DNA of 64,000 nucleotides from Theropithecus gelada (GCF_003255815.1 NC_037681.1:66959438-67023437); one strand, 5' to 3'. Positions 12,547-25,775 are shown, counted from the first letter of the stretch. Notes: a model not told the origin generated them from the sequence alone. Program-made: numbers and translations.

Positions 12547-13985
12547 GCCAGGGTCAGAAGCTCAGATGCCAGGAGGACCCAGGTGGGCCAGGTGAAAGTG
12601 GGAAACTGGCCAGGCATAGCTGACAGGAGAGGAAGAACCCATAAAGCAGGAAGCCTCTACTCCTTCTTCCCTCCTTCCCATCTTCACCATGTGGAGATAC
12701 ACGCCCCATGTCCAACTCAAGGGCAGCCAGAAATCCAGACTTTTGTGATACCTGCTGATTTTCAAATGTTTGTTCAATTTTCTTTAGCCACTCTACAGAC
12801 CTAACAAAAGTCCATGGGGCCAACAGCTCACAATCTCTGAACTTGAAGTGTTAGTTCCTTTATGATAAAGTCTCTGTTTCACTCAGAGACACGCTGGGGG
12901 ATTTTGTTAAACAGAAGACACTCCTAGTACAAAAATAGAATGTGATTCACTCTCTAACAATGTTTAAGCACAGAAGCCGCAGTAAGGGATGCTTCTTCCC
13001 TTCACAAATTGCCTCACCTTGAGGTGTTTCAAGAGACAGATCTCTTAATGCATTTCAAATCAGGTTAGAGTGGCAAAAATCTAATTTTCATCCAACTTCT
13101 TGAAGAAAGATGGTAATTTCACTAAAGCCTGGATCAAGATTAAGGAAGGCATGAAGGAGAAGCCTGGGAGCAGGAAAATGAGGCGGGAGAGGGTGGTGGG
13201 GTGTAGGGTGAAAAGAAGGTGAAGCTGCATGCCCAGGCTGAGTGTTTGCAGAGAAGCTGGCAGCCGCGGTGTGAAGCCAGTCAGACAAAGAGCAGTGGGG
13301 CCTGGGGACCAGAGTGAGCAGAGAGGGGAAGAGGAGGAGGGAGCATCATTGGTTGCCATGGTGACAAAGGAACAGGGATGGGAAGAAAGAGTGAGGGGGA
13401 TGTCAGAGAAGAGCTATGTTGTGCTGCTGCCTACAACAAGGTCTTCTTTACCGGGGTACCCTTGTCTGTGATTTCTTGGCCCCTCTGCTACTTCCCCCAT
13501 CCAGATTCTCTGCTCATTCCTGGCATGAATAAATTACTGTGAAATTAAGGATATTCAGATCCTAAACATGGATGTGATGGATGAATGGGTAACTACTTAT
13601 TGAGTCTCTGGGTCTCCAAAAGGCCTCTTGGAATCAAAATATTTTCTCCAATGTGCTTCCATAAAGTCCATGATTCCACCATTAGGGCAACATTGCTTAT
13701 ACTAAGGCTTTGTTCGTGTTCAATGATAAACCCTTATTAAGAGGGGGAATATCTTGGCTATCAATTTCTAGGGTCTTATGAGGAATTGATTTATTACATG
13801 TAATGACATGTATGTAACGATAACGTATCTAACGGGATCTCGGCTTCAGCCTAAGAATGTCCACTACTAGGGCTCAGGCCTATCTGGATATGCGTGATAA
13901 ACTGGTGGGGCAGACCCCAGACAGGACAGTTCATAGGACGGGTCCAGTAACATCTGCTGCGTGTGTCCAGCAGTTATTTCCCCTT
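12547..13985. other. Unique intergenic DNA
   Basis: No gene is supported. A purine-rich stretch occurs around 13150-13400. Open frames on both strands at 13081-13471 are shadows of this composition. Confidence 0.45.
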
Positions 13986-14089
13986 GATTTTCTTTTGGGC
14001 CACTCCCTCTTCCTCAATCTTAGTCCATGAAGTTCAGGTAAACTGACTTCTAGTCAAGGGGTAGGCCCAGGACCCAGATCTGGCCAACC

Positions 14090-14495
14090 AGGGCATTCCA
14101 TCTTCTGGCCAAAATGATTGGTTCATATGCGGACACATGACCCAAGCCTGACCAATGAGTTTCAAACCTGGATGTTTTGCTGAAACTCTTGGAAAGATGA
14201 GCTCTTATGCCATTGGCTACTAAGCTGGTAGACTGTGTGTCCAGAGATGCTGTTGGTTATATTGTTCCACTTGGGGAAGGCCTACCTGAGAATAAAACCG
14301 ATATAGAGAAAAGCAGAGCCAAGATATGGGAATACAGATGGAGAAGGAGGGAGAGAGAAAGTGATTTCTTGATGACATGATTTGGGTCCCTGGATCCACC
14401 TGAGATAAGAGATATCCCTAGACCTTTCGACTTCCATTTTTGCTTTAACTGATTTGAATTGGGTTTCTCTCACTTACACCCAAGAGTTCGGAATC
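14090..14495 (+). repeat. Ancient interspersed repeat, probably LTR class
   Basis: 'acatgacccaagcctgacca', 'ctcttggaaagatgagct', 'actaagctggtagactgtg', 'cctgagaataaaaccgatat' and 'tgaattgggtttctctcact' recur in mammalian genomes as I remember them. A related ending appears near 31400. I cannot name the family with certainty. Confidence 0.4.
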
Positions 14496-14879
14496 CTGCA
14501 AGGGCTTTCTCATATGAGTTGGCACCCAGGCTCAGCAACAGCTAACATAGGAGATACCATGGCATCTGTTCCCAGCCTGTTCTATAAAGAAAGATGTGTT
14601 CATGAACCTAACCAAGGGAGTCTGAAGGAGCTGTAGAGAAGCAGAGCCACTGGAACATATGTAAGCACGTGTGCCCGTCTGCAGGGAAGGAGCCATTTCA
14701 CCACTTCTTGAGAGAAAACAGCCCTGCTCTAGCACCACGAAGGGCTTGATGACAGTGCCAAAGGAAGTGGAAGCAGGGCCTGGCTGAGAGGGGATGTCCA
14801 GCGGGAAACTCCACAGACAAGCATATGCTGTGTGCTGCCAACATACAGAGCACTGCGCTTGCAGGATGATGGTCCATGA

Positions 14880-15320
14880 AAGGTCTGGAAGCAGCCCAGG
14901 TGTCAATCAACCAGTGGGTAGATAAATAAAATGTGGGCTATCCATACAATATTTGGCAATAAAAAGGGATGAATTACAGATTCCTGCTACAACATGGATG
15001 AGCCTTAAATATGTTATGCTAAGAAGCTAGTCACAAAGAGTCACATGTATGATTTCACTTACATGGAATGTCCAGAATAGGCAAGTCTATAGACAGAAAG
15101 TAGATTCTTGGTTGCCTAGGGCTTGAGAAACAGAGGGATTTGGCAGTGACAACTAAAAGGTACAGGGTTTCTTTTGGGGTAAAGAGATGTTCTAAAATTG
15201 ATTGTGCTAGTGGTTGGTTGTTCAGCTCTATGAACACAGTAAAAACCATTGAATCATATACTTTAGAGGGTGAATTGCATGGTACGTGAATTATCTCAGT
15301 AAAATGGTTACCAATAAAAA
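14880..15320 (+). mobile_element. Old L1M 3' end
   Basis: This is typical L1M 3'-terminal text: 'aatcaaccagtgggtagata', 'ctacaacatggatgagcctt', 'tgtatgatttcacttacatg', 'agatgttctaaaattgattg' and 'gtgaattatctcagtaaaa'. It is diverged and non-coding. Confidence 0.75.
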
Positions 15321-15665
15321 CAAGGTTTTTGAGATATCTGCCCAGTTGGGGTGTGATGGGGGTGAGAGCAGGGGATTGGCCTCCAGAAGGCAAGGGCATA
15401 TCACATAGCTGCTGTCACTCTGGGCAGTACTGCCCTCAGACCTGGACAAGAGGGACATTGCTCTGGGCGGGCACTTTTAAGAGGCCTCTACTCTGGCTCT
15501 CCTCTGGCTTGACTCTTCTCTGTGGGGTAAGGAGTCTCCAGGACCCAGTGGCTGTCTCCACGCATGCTCATACTTCCTTCTTCCTAGACCATACTTTGGG
15601 TATACAGGACCCTGGAGTTACTTGCCCAAAAGGCCCCAGATCTGTCTCTAGAAACTGCAGGCCAT

Positions 15666-15949
15666 GGCCAGGCTCAGTGGCTCATACCTGTAATCCCACC
15701 ACTTTGGGAGACGGAGGCAGGCAGATCACCAGAGGTCAGGAGTTCGAGACCAGCCCTGCCAACATGGTGAAATCCCTCCAGGAGTGCTGGTGGGTGCCTG
15801 TAGTCCCAGCTACTTGAGAGACTGAGGCAAGAAAATCGCTTGAACCCGGGAGGCGGAGGTTGCAGTGAGACAAGATCGCGCCACTGCACTCCAGCCTGGG
15901 CGACAAGAGTGAGACACCATCTCAAAAAAAAAAAAAAAAAGAAAAAAGG
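15666..15949 (+). mobile_element. AluS (sense) with target-site duplication
   Basis: A dimeric Alu bounded by direct repeats GAAACTGCAGGCCAT (15651-15665) and GAAACTGTAGGCCAT after its A-tail (15950-15964). Confidence 0.95.
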
Positions 15950-15964
15950 AAACTGTAGGCCATA

Positions 15965-18900
15965 AGAGGTATGATTGGAACTTGGATATGGAGTCTGGAA
16001 TGCCCATATCAGACTCCCCAAAGATTGAGGCAGAGCACAGTGTGACAGGAGGAGGGCAGGCCATGGACTGTGAGTTGCAGGGTCCAGGGTCAGGGATGGG
16101 GAAGGCCTGCAGCAAGCTGTCCCCATAACCACAATGTTCCAGCATGGCTATCTCAGGACAATGAGATTCTAATTCAGACTTGACCTTCCAGGTCATTATG
16201 AAGGTTTGTCAAGATAGGGGGCTACAGCATTTGACAGTTTGCTATTACGAGATGATAGTTAAACATATATCAACACAAGGTTTGTGGATCTCCTTTTGTC
16301 CTCTTGTCCTAGGTCCCCACAAATGTTAGGCACTGACTTGCTGGGGGGTGCTGTATTTAAGACAGAAATCTATCAGAGCTTTTCTTTATAGTGAATTGCA
16401 GTGTGGGGTTTTCTCAGGGTGCATTTATGGATTTGGGAAATGCAATTCATAGACTCCTTGCTCCAGGCTTAAAAAAAAAAAAATAGATAACACATGGCTG
16501 CCTGCAACCTTGAAGTTTAATGATTTCTCTCAACGACATCTTCTCAGCTGAGCCCAAGGATTGAGGCATGTGCTGAGGCTGGAGACTGGGGTAGTTCTAT
16601 GAGCCATGCTAAGGAATTCCATGTTGGTCTGACTCTCTTTACTTTGTTTTTTTAAGGTATAATGTAATAGAGTCCATTTGGCAGGGAATTCCAGCAGAAG
16701 CATATGAGAAACATCTCAGAGCAGGGCTGGGGGCAGGCCGGAGTATCCGTTCATCCTTCTACATCTATCCTGAATGTCCCCAAACCCCCCTGGTTAGGCA
16801 GCTGTGCAATGCCAAAAGGTGCCCAGCTGCGGGGACATGTGGGAGCTGAAATTCAGCCCACCCTCCCCTGGCCAAGTCACGCCCCTTGGCACTAGGGCTG
16901 CATCAGTTGAGAAGAAGGGGAGCTTTTTTCTTAGTACAAAGGTGTCCTGTCCTCCCCACCCCATGGGCTCATGGTGCTACATCTGCCCAAAAGAGGGTCT
17001 TTTTCTAAGGACACAAAGGCACCATGAATGAGCATGCCCTGGTTGGTGAGGAGAGAGAAGCTAGCAAAGGAGGTCAGTGCTATGTCCGGGTCCGACAGGA
17101 CTCTAGCTCTCCCTCACCTTGGCTGACCCCACAATGCTACCCTCTACTCTGATGGGTCTGTGGCAGACACCACCCTGCCCTTGAGAGGTACCCCATGGAG
17201 GAATGAGAAGTAGGTTCTTTCAAGAGCTCAAATCAGGTTGAACCAAAAAGAGAAGGAAGGCTCTGAGAGAAGAGTCTCGGTCTGGAGAGACAGCAGCTGG
17301 CAGGCCTGGGGTTCAGATCAGTTTTGCTTTTGCCTCCTCCCAAGAAAGGCTCTGCAGAAAGAAGGTCACCGTTCAGGGAGGTCAGCCCTTGGGAAAGTAC
17401 CTTCTCTCCTGCAAATAAACCTTCAGAACTTGCAGGAACCCCTCACCCCATCGCCTTTCTTTCCTTTGCTCACCCATTCAGGAATGGGCCAGTACAAACT
17501 AAGAGGCAGGTACTCTTAAGGATATGAAGACTTTCCAAAGGATACACATTTTGGTGTGGGTCATTTAAAGAGACTCGCAGGACCAAATCTTCAACTTCTG
17601 CTTGGCTGTCTTCTCCAGGTGACCTGTCTGAGCACAGGCCGGCAGATGTTGCTGCTGCTGGTTCTCCCTCTTGCCTCCCCTTTCTCCCATTTCCCCAAGA
17701 AAAAAAGAGCATACCTCTTATCTACCCCACATCTTACCATGATGCATTGACCAGGGAAAATGTCCAGTGCAATGAAGGGAGAATCTAAATCCTGGTATCC
17801 ACGTTGAGAAAATGAACAGGAGCAATTCTAATGACCAAGCAAATCAACTAGCTTTCAATTCCCTGCCTTCATTCAAAGTGAAGGAGAATCAATTCTAGCT
17901 GTCAGCTGATAGATTTTTAATGATCTGCCCATATGATTTTTGGCATATAACTCGAAAGGAGTTTATACAGTTGAGTGACACTGCTACCACCAAAGTCCTT
18001 GCATTCCTTTGTCCTTATGTGAAAAAGGTTTCTGAGCTGAGCATCAATTTGTAAAAAAGAAAAACAGGAATAGAATTAATGCTGAACTCTGACCCTTTCT
18101 AGCAATAAGGATTATTCACCCATGAATACAGGAACTAACTGGGATGAGGAAGGAAGCTTCATTTCCTTAAAGGATGCATTTCCAGTTAATTATTCTTTAT
18201 GCTTTCTTATTACCTATTACAATTTGTAAAGCATTTGTTTTGATTGTGTACTAGTCATCCTAGTACAAATAAAGGCAAAATGTTCTTTAACGCTGAGTAT
18301 ATGGTCACACAAAAATTTACAAATAAATTGTTTTATACGCATAGTTTTGTTGGGAAGAAATATGATAGAGTGAAGGATGATACATAAAAGACTGAATCAT
18401 AAAAATATATTCTGCTAAAATTCTATAGGGGAAGTAGAAGAGAAATATAAGTTCAAGGAGAAAAAAATGAAATTTGTTCAACTTGTTCATGTATTTTTAA
18501 AAGGGATGATGGTGGTATCCAATCACAACAGCATTACATTTAGAAACATTTTTCAGAGTACTGTGACAGTTTCATTTTAAAATGTCAAATATTTGCAATA
18601 CACCAGAAAGTAGACTCTATGTAATTATTTAAACTTATGAAAAAAATTTAAATGTTTGCACCTAAAAATGTGCAAGGGGTACACAGATTTTCAAAATTCT
18701 TTTAGGAGTCTGCAAGGAAAATGTTTAGAGAACCAGGGTCACGGAACTGGCGCTTCCCTGCAAGAGGAGTGTACTTACACGCAAAACCAAGGGCTTTGGG
18801 GATGGGAGGGCATCCTCAAAGTTAGAGGGTGAACTCTCACTGGGGCTGGGTTGGGCCCTCCCCCTTCATCCTAGCAATCCGTTCCTCTGGTCTTTTGTTT

Positions 18901-19430
18901 TCTTGTTTTATTTTCAGCGTTCCTCTAAAATCCCATTATCTCCACTACAGATGCTCTGCCAAGTTAGGGTGCGTTCTGTTCTGCGTTTTTCCATCCTGCC
19001 TAAACGCTTCCTTTCATTAGGGAAAGCCTCCCAGCCAGCCGCGCCCACACCCCACACCGGCCCAGTTCTGGCTCCCCGAGTCCAACACGGTTTTGCTAGC
19101 TAGGCATGCGCCGCTTCCTCCCATTGACTGTGACTTTGGGCCAGTCCTCCCTCCCCAGCTGGTTCCTAAGTTTTCTCATCGGTGTCTGCAAGTCTGTTTC
19201 CTCGGCAGTGAGATGTCGATAATCAGAATGAAGTAAGATGAAACCTGGCACGGAGCTTGGCCTGCAGCCAGAACAGGGCACCTAGTTGCATTTAGCAAAC
19301 GTTTGCTAATTGTGAGGCTAAATCGTCTCGCTTCCCAGCGATTAGAAAAGCCTGGGCTTCCCAGTGCCCAGGAAACTAAGGAGAGTTCCCAAACCCTCGG
19401 GTTTCCTTTGAGTAGCTTGCCAACTTGGGG
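15965..19430. other. Intergenic DNA, mostly unique
   Basis: No coding gene, RNA gene or confidently named repeat is seen. 17800-18740 is AT-rich. 18740-19430 is more GC-rich and leads into the CpG-rich segment at 19440. Confidence 0.5.
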
Positions 19431-19439
19431 TGATGAAAA

Positions 19440-19540
19440 CGCACTCCCCTCCTCCCGCCGCCGCTGGGTCGGGCTCTGAACGCACGAGCCTCGGAGCTAT
19501 GAGGTCATACGCGGGTCATGTGACCGCTGCCGCATCTGTC
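19440..19540. promoter_or_regulatory. Candidate CpG-rich regulatory element with DR5/IR2 half-sites
   Basis: This is one of the few CpG-dense segments in the window ('cccgccgccgctgggtcggg', 'gaacgcacgagcctcgg'). It contains AGGTCA (19502-19507), five bases, then GGGTCA (19513-19518), a DR5 arrangement. The second half-site is also the left arm of GGTCA-TG-TGACC (19514-19525), an inverted repeat with a 2-base spacer around an E-box-like CATGTG. No transcript start is evident, so function is inferred from motif layout only. Confidence 0.35.
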
Positions 19541-20129
19541 AACTGTGATACAATTACTAGACTGTCGGGGCGCCTATGACATTCAAACCTGCCCTCTCCT
19601 CCTCCTCCTCCCTCTCGGGTGCGCCGGCTCTTTTCACACCAAGGCACCGTCTCAAAAGTCTAGGCTCCAAATGCTACAATTTAAGAAAGGAGAAAGAGGG
19701 AGGAAAAAAGTCCAAGATTGCACTTCTGGTTGCTGCCGTTTGAAACCATGCTTAAGCCCCGTTCTTTAAAATCCTTTCTGCCAAAGCAAGTTGGCATATG
19801 TATTAAGAGCCTTTTAGAAATCGTCATACTCTTTAACTCATTAATTCCTGTTCTAGGATGCTTGCATATGGAAATAGTCCAAACTAGAGCAAAGGTTTAG
19901 GTACACAAAATTCACTCCCTTATTATTAAACCAACTATATATGATGATAATGAATAAATCAAGGTATAAAAGAACAATATAAGGAAGTCACTTAAAATGC
20001 TGATTTTTAAGAATTTTTCATGACATGGAACATGCACCCAAAAAATGACAATAGCAAGTATTTGTCGTGTGCCAAACGTTCTGCTAAATGCTTTATATGG
20101 ATTGACTCTTACAACCTTAAGAGACAGAT

Positions 20130-20215
20130 CATCTAATTCTTTCTTTCTTTTTCCTTTTCTTTCTTTCTCTTTTTTTTTTTGTTTTTTTGTTTTTTTTGTT
20201 TTTTTGTTTTTAAGA
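20130..20215. repeat. Pyrimidine-rich low-complexity tract (TTTC/T-rich)
   Basis: An almost pure pyrimidine run, first TTTC units and then T-runs separated by single G. It is the expanded poly(T) side of the adjoining antisense Alu. Confidence 0.85.
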
Positions 20216-20480
20216 TGGGGTCTTACTCTGTCCCACAGACTAGAGTGGCGCAATCATGGCTCGTATGGCCTCGATTTCCCTGGCTCAAGCAATTCTCCAA
20301 CCCAGCTTCCCAAGTAGCTGGGACTACAGGCACTCGCCAACACGCCCAGCTATTTTTTAAATTTTTTGTAGAGAAGGGGTCTCATTATGTTGCCTGGACT
20401 GGTCTCTAACTCCTAAACTCAAGCAATCTGCCCACCTTGGCCTCCCAAAGTGTTAGGGTTACAGATGAGAGCCACTGCTG
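20205..20480 (-). mobile_element. AluJ (antisense)
   Basis: 'aagatggggtcttactctgt', 'caagtagctgggactacagg', 'gcctcccaaagtgttagggt' and 'gagagccactgctgctgctg' give a diverged antisense Alu ending in a short CTG/CTT run. Confidence 0.85.
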
Positions 20481-20529
20481 CTGCTGCTTCTTCTTCGAAA
20501 AACTGGCCTAGACCCAAAAAAAAAAAAAA

Positions 20530-21593
20530 AAATGCCTAAGGTTGACTAGCTAATAAAGTGTGAAAAATTGAGGGTTACGGTTTATCCAAAGCGATGAACT
20601 CTGATCTAGGTTAATTTGAGTCTAGAGCCCAGCCTCTTAGCCTCCACACTCTGAACTGTCTGCCACAATAGTAACGAGTAAGAAATAAGAATACAACATT
20701 GCATATACACCATCAGGCCAGTGATGTGTATATATGTGTATACATTTGCCACTACACACAATGTATGCAGAGGAAAAGGATGGGAAGACAGACTCCCACA
20801 TTTTCACTATGGTATCTCTCAGTGGTACAATCACCAGTGATTTAGATTCTTTTAAATTTTCTATAATGTGTGTGTATTAATTTAACAGTTAGACAAAATG
20901 TTATGTACAGATCGATTTCACTAAAAAGCCAGGTGCTGATTACAGCAGTATTCATTGTAATAAAAACTTGAAAGTAGCTCAAATATCAATTATTATTGGA
21001 TTCGTTAAGTGAATTATAAAATATATATCTATTGCAATAGTTTGCAGGCATTGAAAATGAAGATTACAAAGACCAAGTGATACCATTATGTGAAAATAAA
21101 AAATGCTAGGCATACTATGCATAATTATTTGAGGATATCATTGTAAAATCTATAAGGAGAGAGGAAATGGTAACTGCAACAGGATGGTAAAATTAAATTT
21201 AATTAAAAGAATTTTTTTGAACTTCTACAACATTTTTCTATTTCTTGTTTAGTAATAAAACTAGTTTCATTGATTTAAGGTTTAGTATCAAAATTAGCAT
21301 GGAACACATAGATATTTCTTTTGCCTTTTAGAATGCTTTCTGTTTTATCTCATTTTATTGCCAAAACATCCCAATGCAAATAGGCATTTTCTCTCCCACG
21401 TTAATGATAGGACAGTTACAGCCAAGAAAAAGTGAGCAAGTTGCTTGAGGTAAACTAGCGATGAATGGCAGCCCTACACTAGAACCCTAGGCTTGCAAGC
21501 TCCCGCCCCAAGGCTCTGGCCTATAAAAGCACATTGATTCTCTCACAGAGAAGGCTGCAAAGCCCTGCTTAGACAATACAAACTGCCATTATT
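20530..21593. other. AT-rich intergenic DNA, possible old LINE debris
   Basis: 20880-21190 ('agcagtattcattgtaataa', 'gcaataaaaa'-like text) resembles very diverged LINE 3' sequence but cannot be named securely. No gene is seen. Confidence 0.35.
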
Positions 21594-21606
21594 AAGACCC
21601 CAAACC

Positions 21607-23457
21607 ATAACAGACAAACAGAGAGCCAAATCATGAGTGAACTCCCATTCACAATTGCTTCAAATAGAATAAAATACCTAGGACTCCAACTTACAAGGCA
21701 TGTGAAGGACCTCTTCAAGGAGAACTACAAACCACTGCTCAATAAATAAGAGAGGACACAAACAAATGGAAGAACGTTCCATGCTCAAGGATGGGAAGAA
21801 TCAATATCATGAAAATGGCCATACCGCCCAGAGTAATTTATACATTCAATGCCATCCCCATTAAGCTACCAATGACTTTCTTCACAGAATTGGAAAAAAA
21901 TACTTTAAAGTTCATATGGAACCAAAAAACAGCCCGCATTGCCAAGACAATCTTAAGCCAAAAGAACAAAGCTGGAGGCATCACGCTACCTGACTTCAAA
22001 CTATACTACAAGGCTACGGTAACTAAAACAGCATGGTACTGGTACCAAAACAGAGATATAGACCAATGAAACAGAACAGAGCCCTCAGAAATAATACCAC
22101 ACATCTACAACCATCTGATTTTTGATAAACCTGACAAAAACAAGAAATGGGGAAAGGAGTCCCTATTTAATAAATGGTGCTGGGAAAACTGGCTAGCCAT
22201 ATGTAGAAAGCTGAAACTGGATCCCTTCCTTACACCTTATACAAAAATTAATTCAAGATGGATTATGGACTTAAATGTTAGACCTAAAACCATAAAAACC
22301 CTAGAAGAAAACCTAGGTAATACCACTCAGGACATAGGCATGGGCAAGGACTTCATGTCTAAAATGCCAAAAGCAATGGCAACAAAAGCCAAAATTGAAA
22401 AATGGGATCTAATTAAACTAAAGAGCTTCTGCACAGCAAAAGAAACTACCATCAGAGTGAACAGGCAACCTACAGAATGGGAGAAAAATTTTGCAATCTA
22501 CTCATCTGACAAAGGGCTAATATCCAGAACCTACAAAGAACTCAAACAAATTTTCAAGAAAAAAACCAAACAACCCCATCAAAAAGTGGGCGAAGGATAT
22601 GAACAGACACTTCTCAAAAGAAGACATTTATACAGCCAACAGACACATTAAAAAAATGCTCATCATCACTCGCCATCAGAGAAATGCAAATCAAAACCAC
22701 AATGAGATACCATCTCACACCAGTTAGAATGGCAATCATTAAAAAGTCAGGAAGCAACAGGTGCTGGAGAGGATGTGGAGAAATAGGAACACTTTTACAC
22801 TGTTGATGGGACTGCAAACTAGTTCAACCATTGTGGAAGACAGTGTGGCGATTCCTCAAGGATCTAGCACTGGAAATACCATTTGACCCAGCCATCCCAT
22901 TACTGGGGATATACCAAAGAATTATAAATCATGCTGCTATAAAGACACATGCACACGTATGTTTATTGTGGCACTATTCACAATAGCAAAGACTTGGAAC
23001 CAACCCAAATGTCCATCAGTGACAGACTGAATTAAGAAAATGTGGCACACATACACCGTGGAACACTATGCAGCCATAAAAAAGGATGAGTTCATGTCCT
23101 TTGTAGGGACACGGATGCAGCTGGAAACCATCATTCTGAGCAAACTATCGCAAGGACAGAAAACCAAACACTGCATGTTCTCACTCATAGGTGGGAATTG
23201 AACAATGAGATCACTTGGACACAGGAAGGGGAACATCACACACTGGGGCCTGTCATGGGGTCGGGGGAGGAGGGAGGGATAACATTAGGAGATACACCTA
23301 ATGTAAATGACGAGTTAATGGCTGCAGCACACCAACATGGCACATGTATACATATGTAACAAACCTGCAGGTTGTGCACATGTACCCTGGACCTTAAAGT
23401 GTAATAAAAAATAAATAAATAAAAAAATAAAGAAAAGCTATAATCATAAAAAAAAAA
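21607..23457 (+). mobile_element. 5'-truncated L1PA-type element with perfect TSD
   Basis: About 1.85 kb of the L1 3' end: the later ORF2 (from around MSELPFTIAS through the cysteine-rich C-terminal part), then the 3' UTR with its G-rich tract and A-rich tail. It is bounded by the 13-bp direct repeat AAGACCCCAAACC (21594-21606 and 23458-23470), so truncation happened during target-primed reverse transcription. ORF2 is broken, for example by an early stop in 'gctcaataaataagag' near 21745. After the first A-rich tail there is an extra short non-A segment ('gaaaagctataatcat') and then a second A-run. Confidence 0.95.
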
Positions 23458-23470
23458 AAGACCCCAAACC

Positions 23471-24904
23471 CAAGATCCAAGTGTAGGTTCTCTCTAGCGG
23501 GTAAACCTGGAGGCAGGAAACATGCCTATTAATGCTCTTTGTCTTCAGAGTGGGAAGTCAAAGGCGTAAAGCATTCTCCTGCGCTCTCCATACTCATCCA
23601 CACACCCACTTCCCCGCAACCATACACACGCAGCCACGCTTGCCCCCAAAAGCAGTCTCCCTGGGAACATGCTCTGCTCTTGGATGGAGAGAGAGGCCAG
23701 TAGATTTGTACTTTATCCTCTTCTTGCAGTTTAAGGCACAACCTTGCCCACAATCCCTGTAAGAGAAGCAAAGATCCCCGAGACCAGAATGTGCCAAACA
23801 CCAGTTGCAAACCAGGCTGGTATCAGTGAAATAAACCTGGAAAGAGAGAAGAGAAGAGGTCAAGGATCAGTGACAGCTGGTGAAGCCAGCACTAGGGTGG
23901 GGATTGGGGGCCTGGAGAGCCCCAGGAAAGTTGGTTATGGGCCCCTGGTCCCTCACTTAATAGAGATGTGACTTGCCAGGGTCACACAACAGCTAGAGAA
24001 AACGGGGAGTGAGTCCAATCTAAAGCTCAAAGGAATCCATCAAAGACAGCAGAGCCACAATTCCACAAAGCCAGGCTCTATTCATTCATTCAACATATAC
24101 CCAGTACCCTTCTTGCTTACCATATCTTTCTGATTTTTATGGGGCCAGAGCCAGTACCCTAGCCCTCACCCTACTCCCCAGTCCCTTGGTGGGGCTGGTG
24201 AACCTCATGGCTCAAAGTGGGAAAAATCTGGGAAGTCACAGGTAAAGGGGTGGTCATCTCTCCAGGGCAACAAACCCAAACTCCAAAGAACGTGAAACAA
24301 ACCAGTGGGCTGAGAGTCCAGGAGATGTCCGAGTCTAAGGATTCCACAGCACAGTGGGAACGTTTCTGGAAGGTAGAAGGAGGCAGGAAGAGGTGCCTCT
24401 CAACTCGTCGAGACATTTAAGCATACTTTAAAGAACTAAGAGAAAACGGAAAGGTATGGAGGTGTGGTAATGGCACAAACATTTAGAAGGGGGAGCTAAG
24501 CCTAGGTTTAGCAGTCCTGCTGGCAGATGAGCATCCCCAGTAAGGAGAAAGGGAGGTGACAGTGTGTGGATCAGGTGATGCTTCCTCAGCTGGCCTGAAG
24601 GATTTCTGTAAATAGTATGTGTGTTTGTTCCTGCCTTGCGGTGCGATTATCATAATGTTAGTCATTTCTGCTACTAAAGACATAGGTGAAGCGAATGGTA
24701 CTCTTTGCGAGGAAAAGGGATATCATTGGCCCCAAAGGCTATTTACAGGGGGCTTTCCAGAAAAAAATGTTTGAAGTGTGCATTGGTCGGAGCTGGCTGA
24801 CGACGGGGCGCTGGCTTTCCTACTTCTGTGGAGTTGTTGAGAGTTATTTTGAGCAAGGAAGGGGAGAGGCAAGTGCAAGAATCGGCACACAGTAAAATGA
24901 GGCC
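23471..24904. other. Unique intergenic DNA
   Basis: No supported gene or RNA. Short opposing open frames near 23529-23971 show no motif. Confidence 0.45.
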
Positions 24905-25775
24905 GTGCCCCTTACATACTTTGGAGCTCCCAGTGGCTTTCCACTCTAGTTAGGATAAATCCAAATTCCTTAAATGCCACCCACAAGACCCACAAAAGCC
25001 CTATCCTTTCTCTTTCTCCTCCACACACAGTGAAGCCCCATTGGTCTCCTTCCTGCTCCTTACACCAGCAGAGCTGTTTTCGCCTTGGTGCCCCTATAGT
25101 TCAAGTGTTGCTATGGTCTGCATGTCGATGTCCCCCTAAAATTCATATGTTGACACTTAATCCCCAATGTGATAGTGTCAAGAAGTGGGGCCTCTGGGAG
25201 GTGATTTAGACCGGGAGGGCTCTGCTCCTCATGAATGAGATTAGGTGCCTTGATCTTGGACTTCCCAGCCTCCAGACTGTGAGCAATGAATTTGTCTTCT
25301 TTATAAATTGCCCAGTCTAAGGTATTTTCTTGTAACAGCCCAAACAATCCAAGACAGATGTGACGTGCTCGCCATTCCCTCTGCTTAGAATGAACGCCCT
25401 TTCTATCTCCCCAGTTCCCTCCTCCCCTTCTTCTGTTTTTGTGGCTGGCTCCTTCCCTTCCTTTAGGTGCAAGGTAGATTTAGGAAGAGGCCTTCCTTGA
25501 GCCAGGGTCATGGAAGGCCATGCTGCCCATAACCCTTTACTTCTCATTAACACTTAAACCAATCCCAAGTCATCGCCTGCCTGCCGACTTGTTTAGGGTT
25601 TACCTGACCCCTCCCACTGTACCCACCCCTCCCCACTTCATTCACATTAGAATGTTCCTTTGTGAAGGCTGGGCCTTAACTGTCTTGTTCATTGCAAGGG
25701 ATACAGTGCCTGGCAGAGTGCCTGACACTTGGTAACTACTCAATAAATATTTGTCAAATGAAATGAATGAATAAG
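24905..25775 (+). mobile_element. L2 LINE 3' end, split by an MLT1 LTR
   Basis: 24905-25108 ('cagtggctttccactctagt', 'cctatcctttctctttctcc') and 25357-25775 ('tgacacttggtaactactca', 'aataaatatttgtcaaatga') read as sense L2 3' text. A MaLR LTR lies between the two parts, so the L2 is the older element. Confidence 0.65.
25109..25356 (+). mobile_element. MLT1/MST-like MaLR LTR, internally deleted
   Basis: It starts 'tgctatggtctgcatgtcga', continues 'acttaatccccaatgtgata' and 'gggcctctgggaggtgattt', then jumps to 'ccttgatcttggacttccca' and ends 'caatccaagaca'. At about 248 bp it lacks roughly the middle third of a typical MLT1/MST LTR. No retroviral coding sequence is attached. Confidence 0.75.

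Noticed and set aside
12211..12617. Minus-strand 'proteins' with phrases such as SPRLECSGTISAHCN
   Set aside because: This is the standard antisense translation of an Alu. The same applies to similar frames at 15674, 29503, 29806, 43696, 49748 and 54652.
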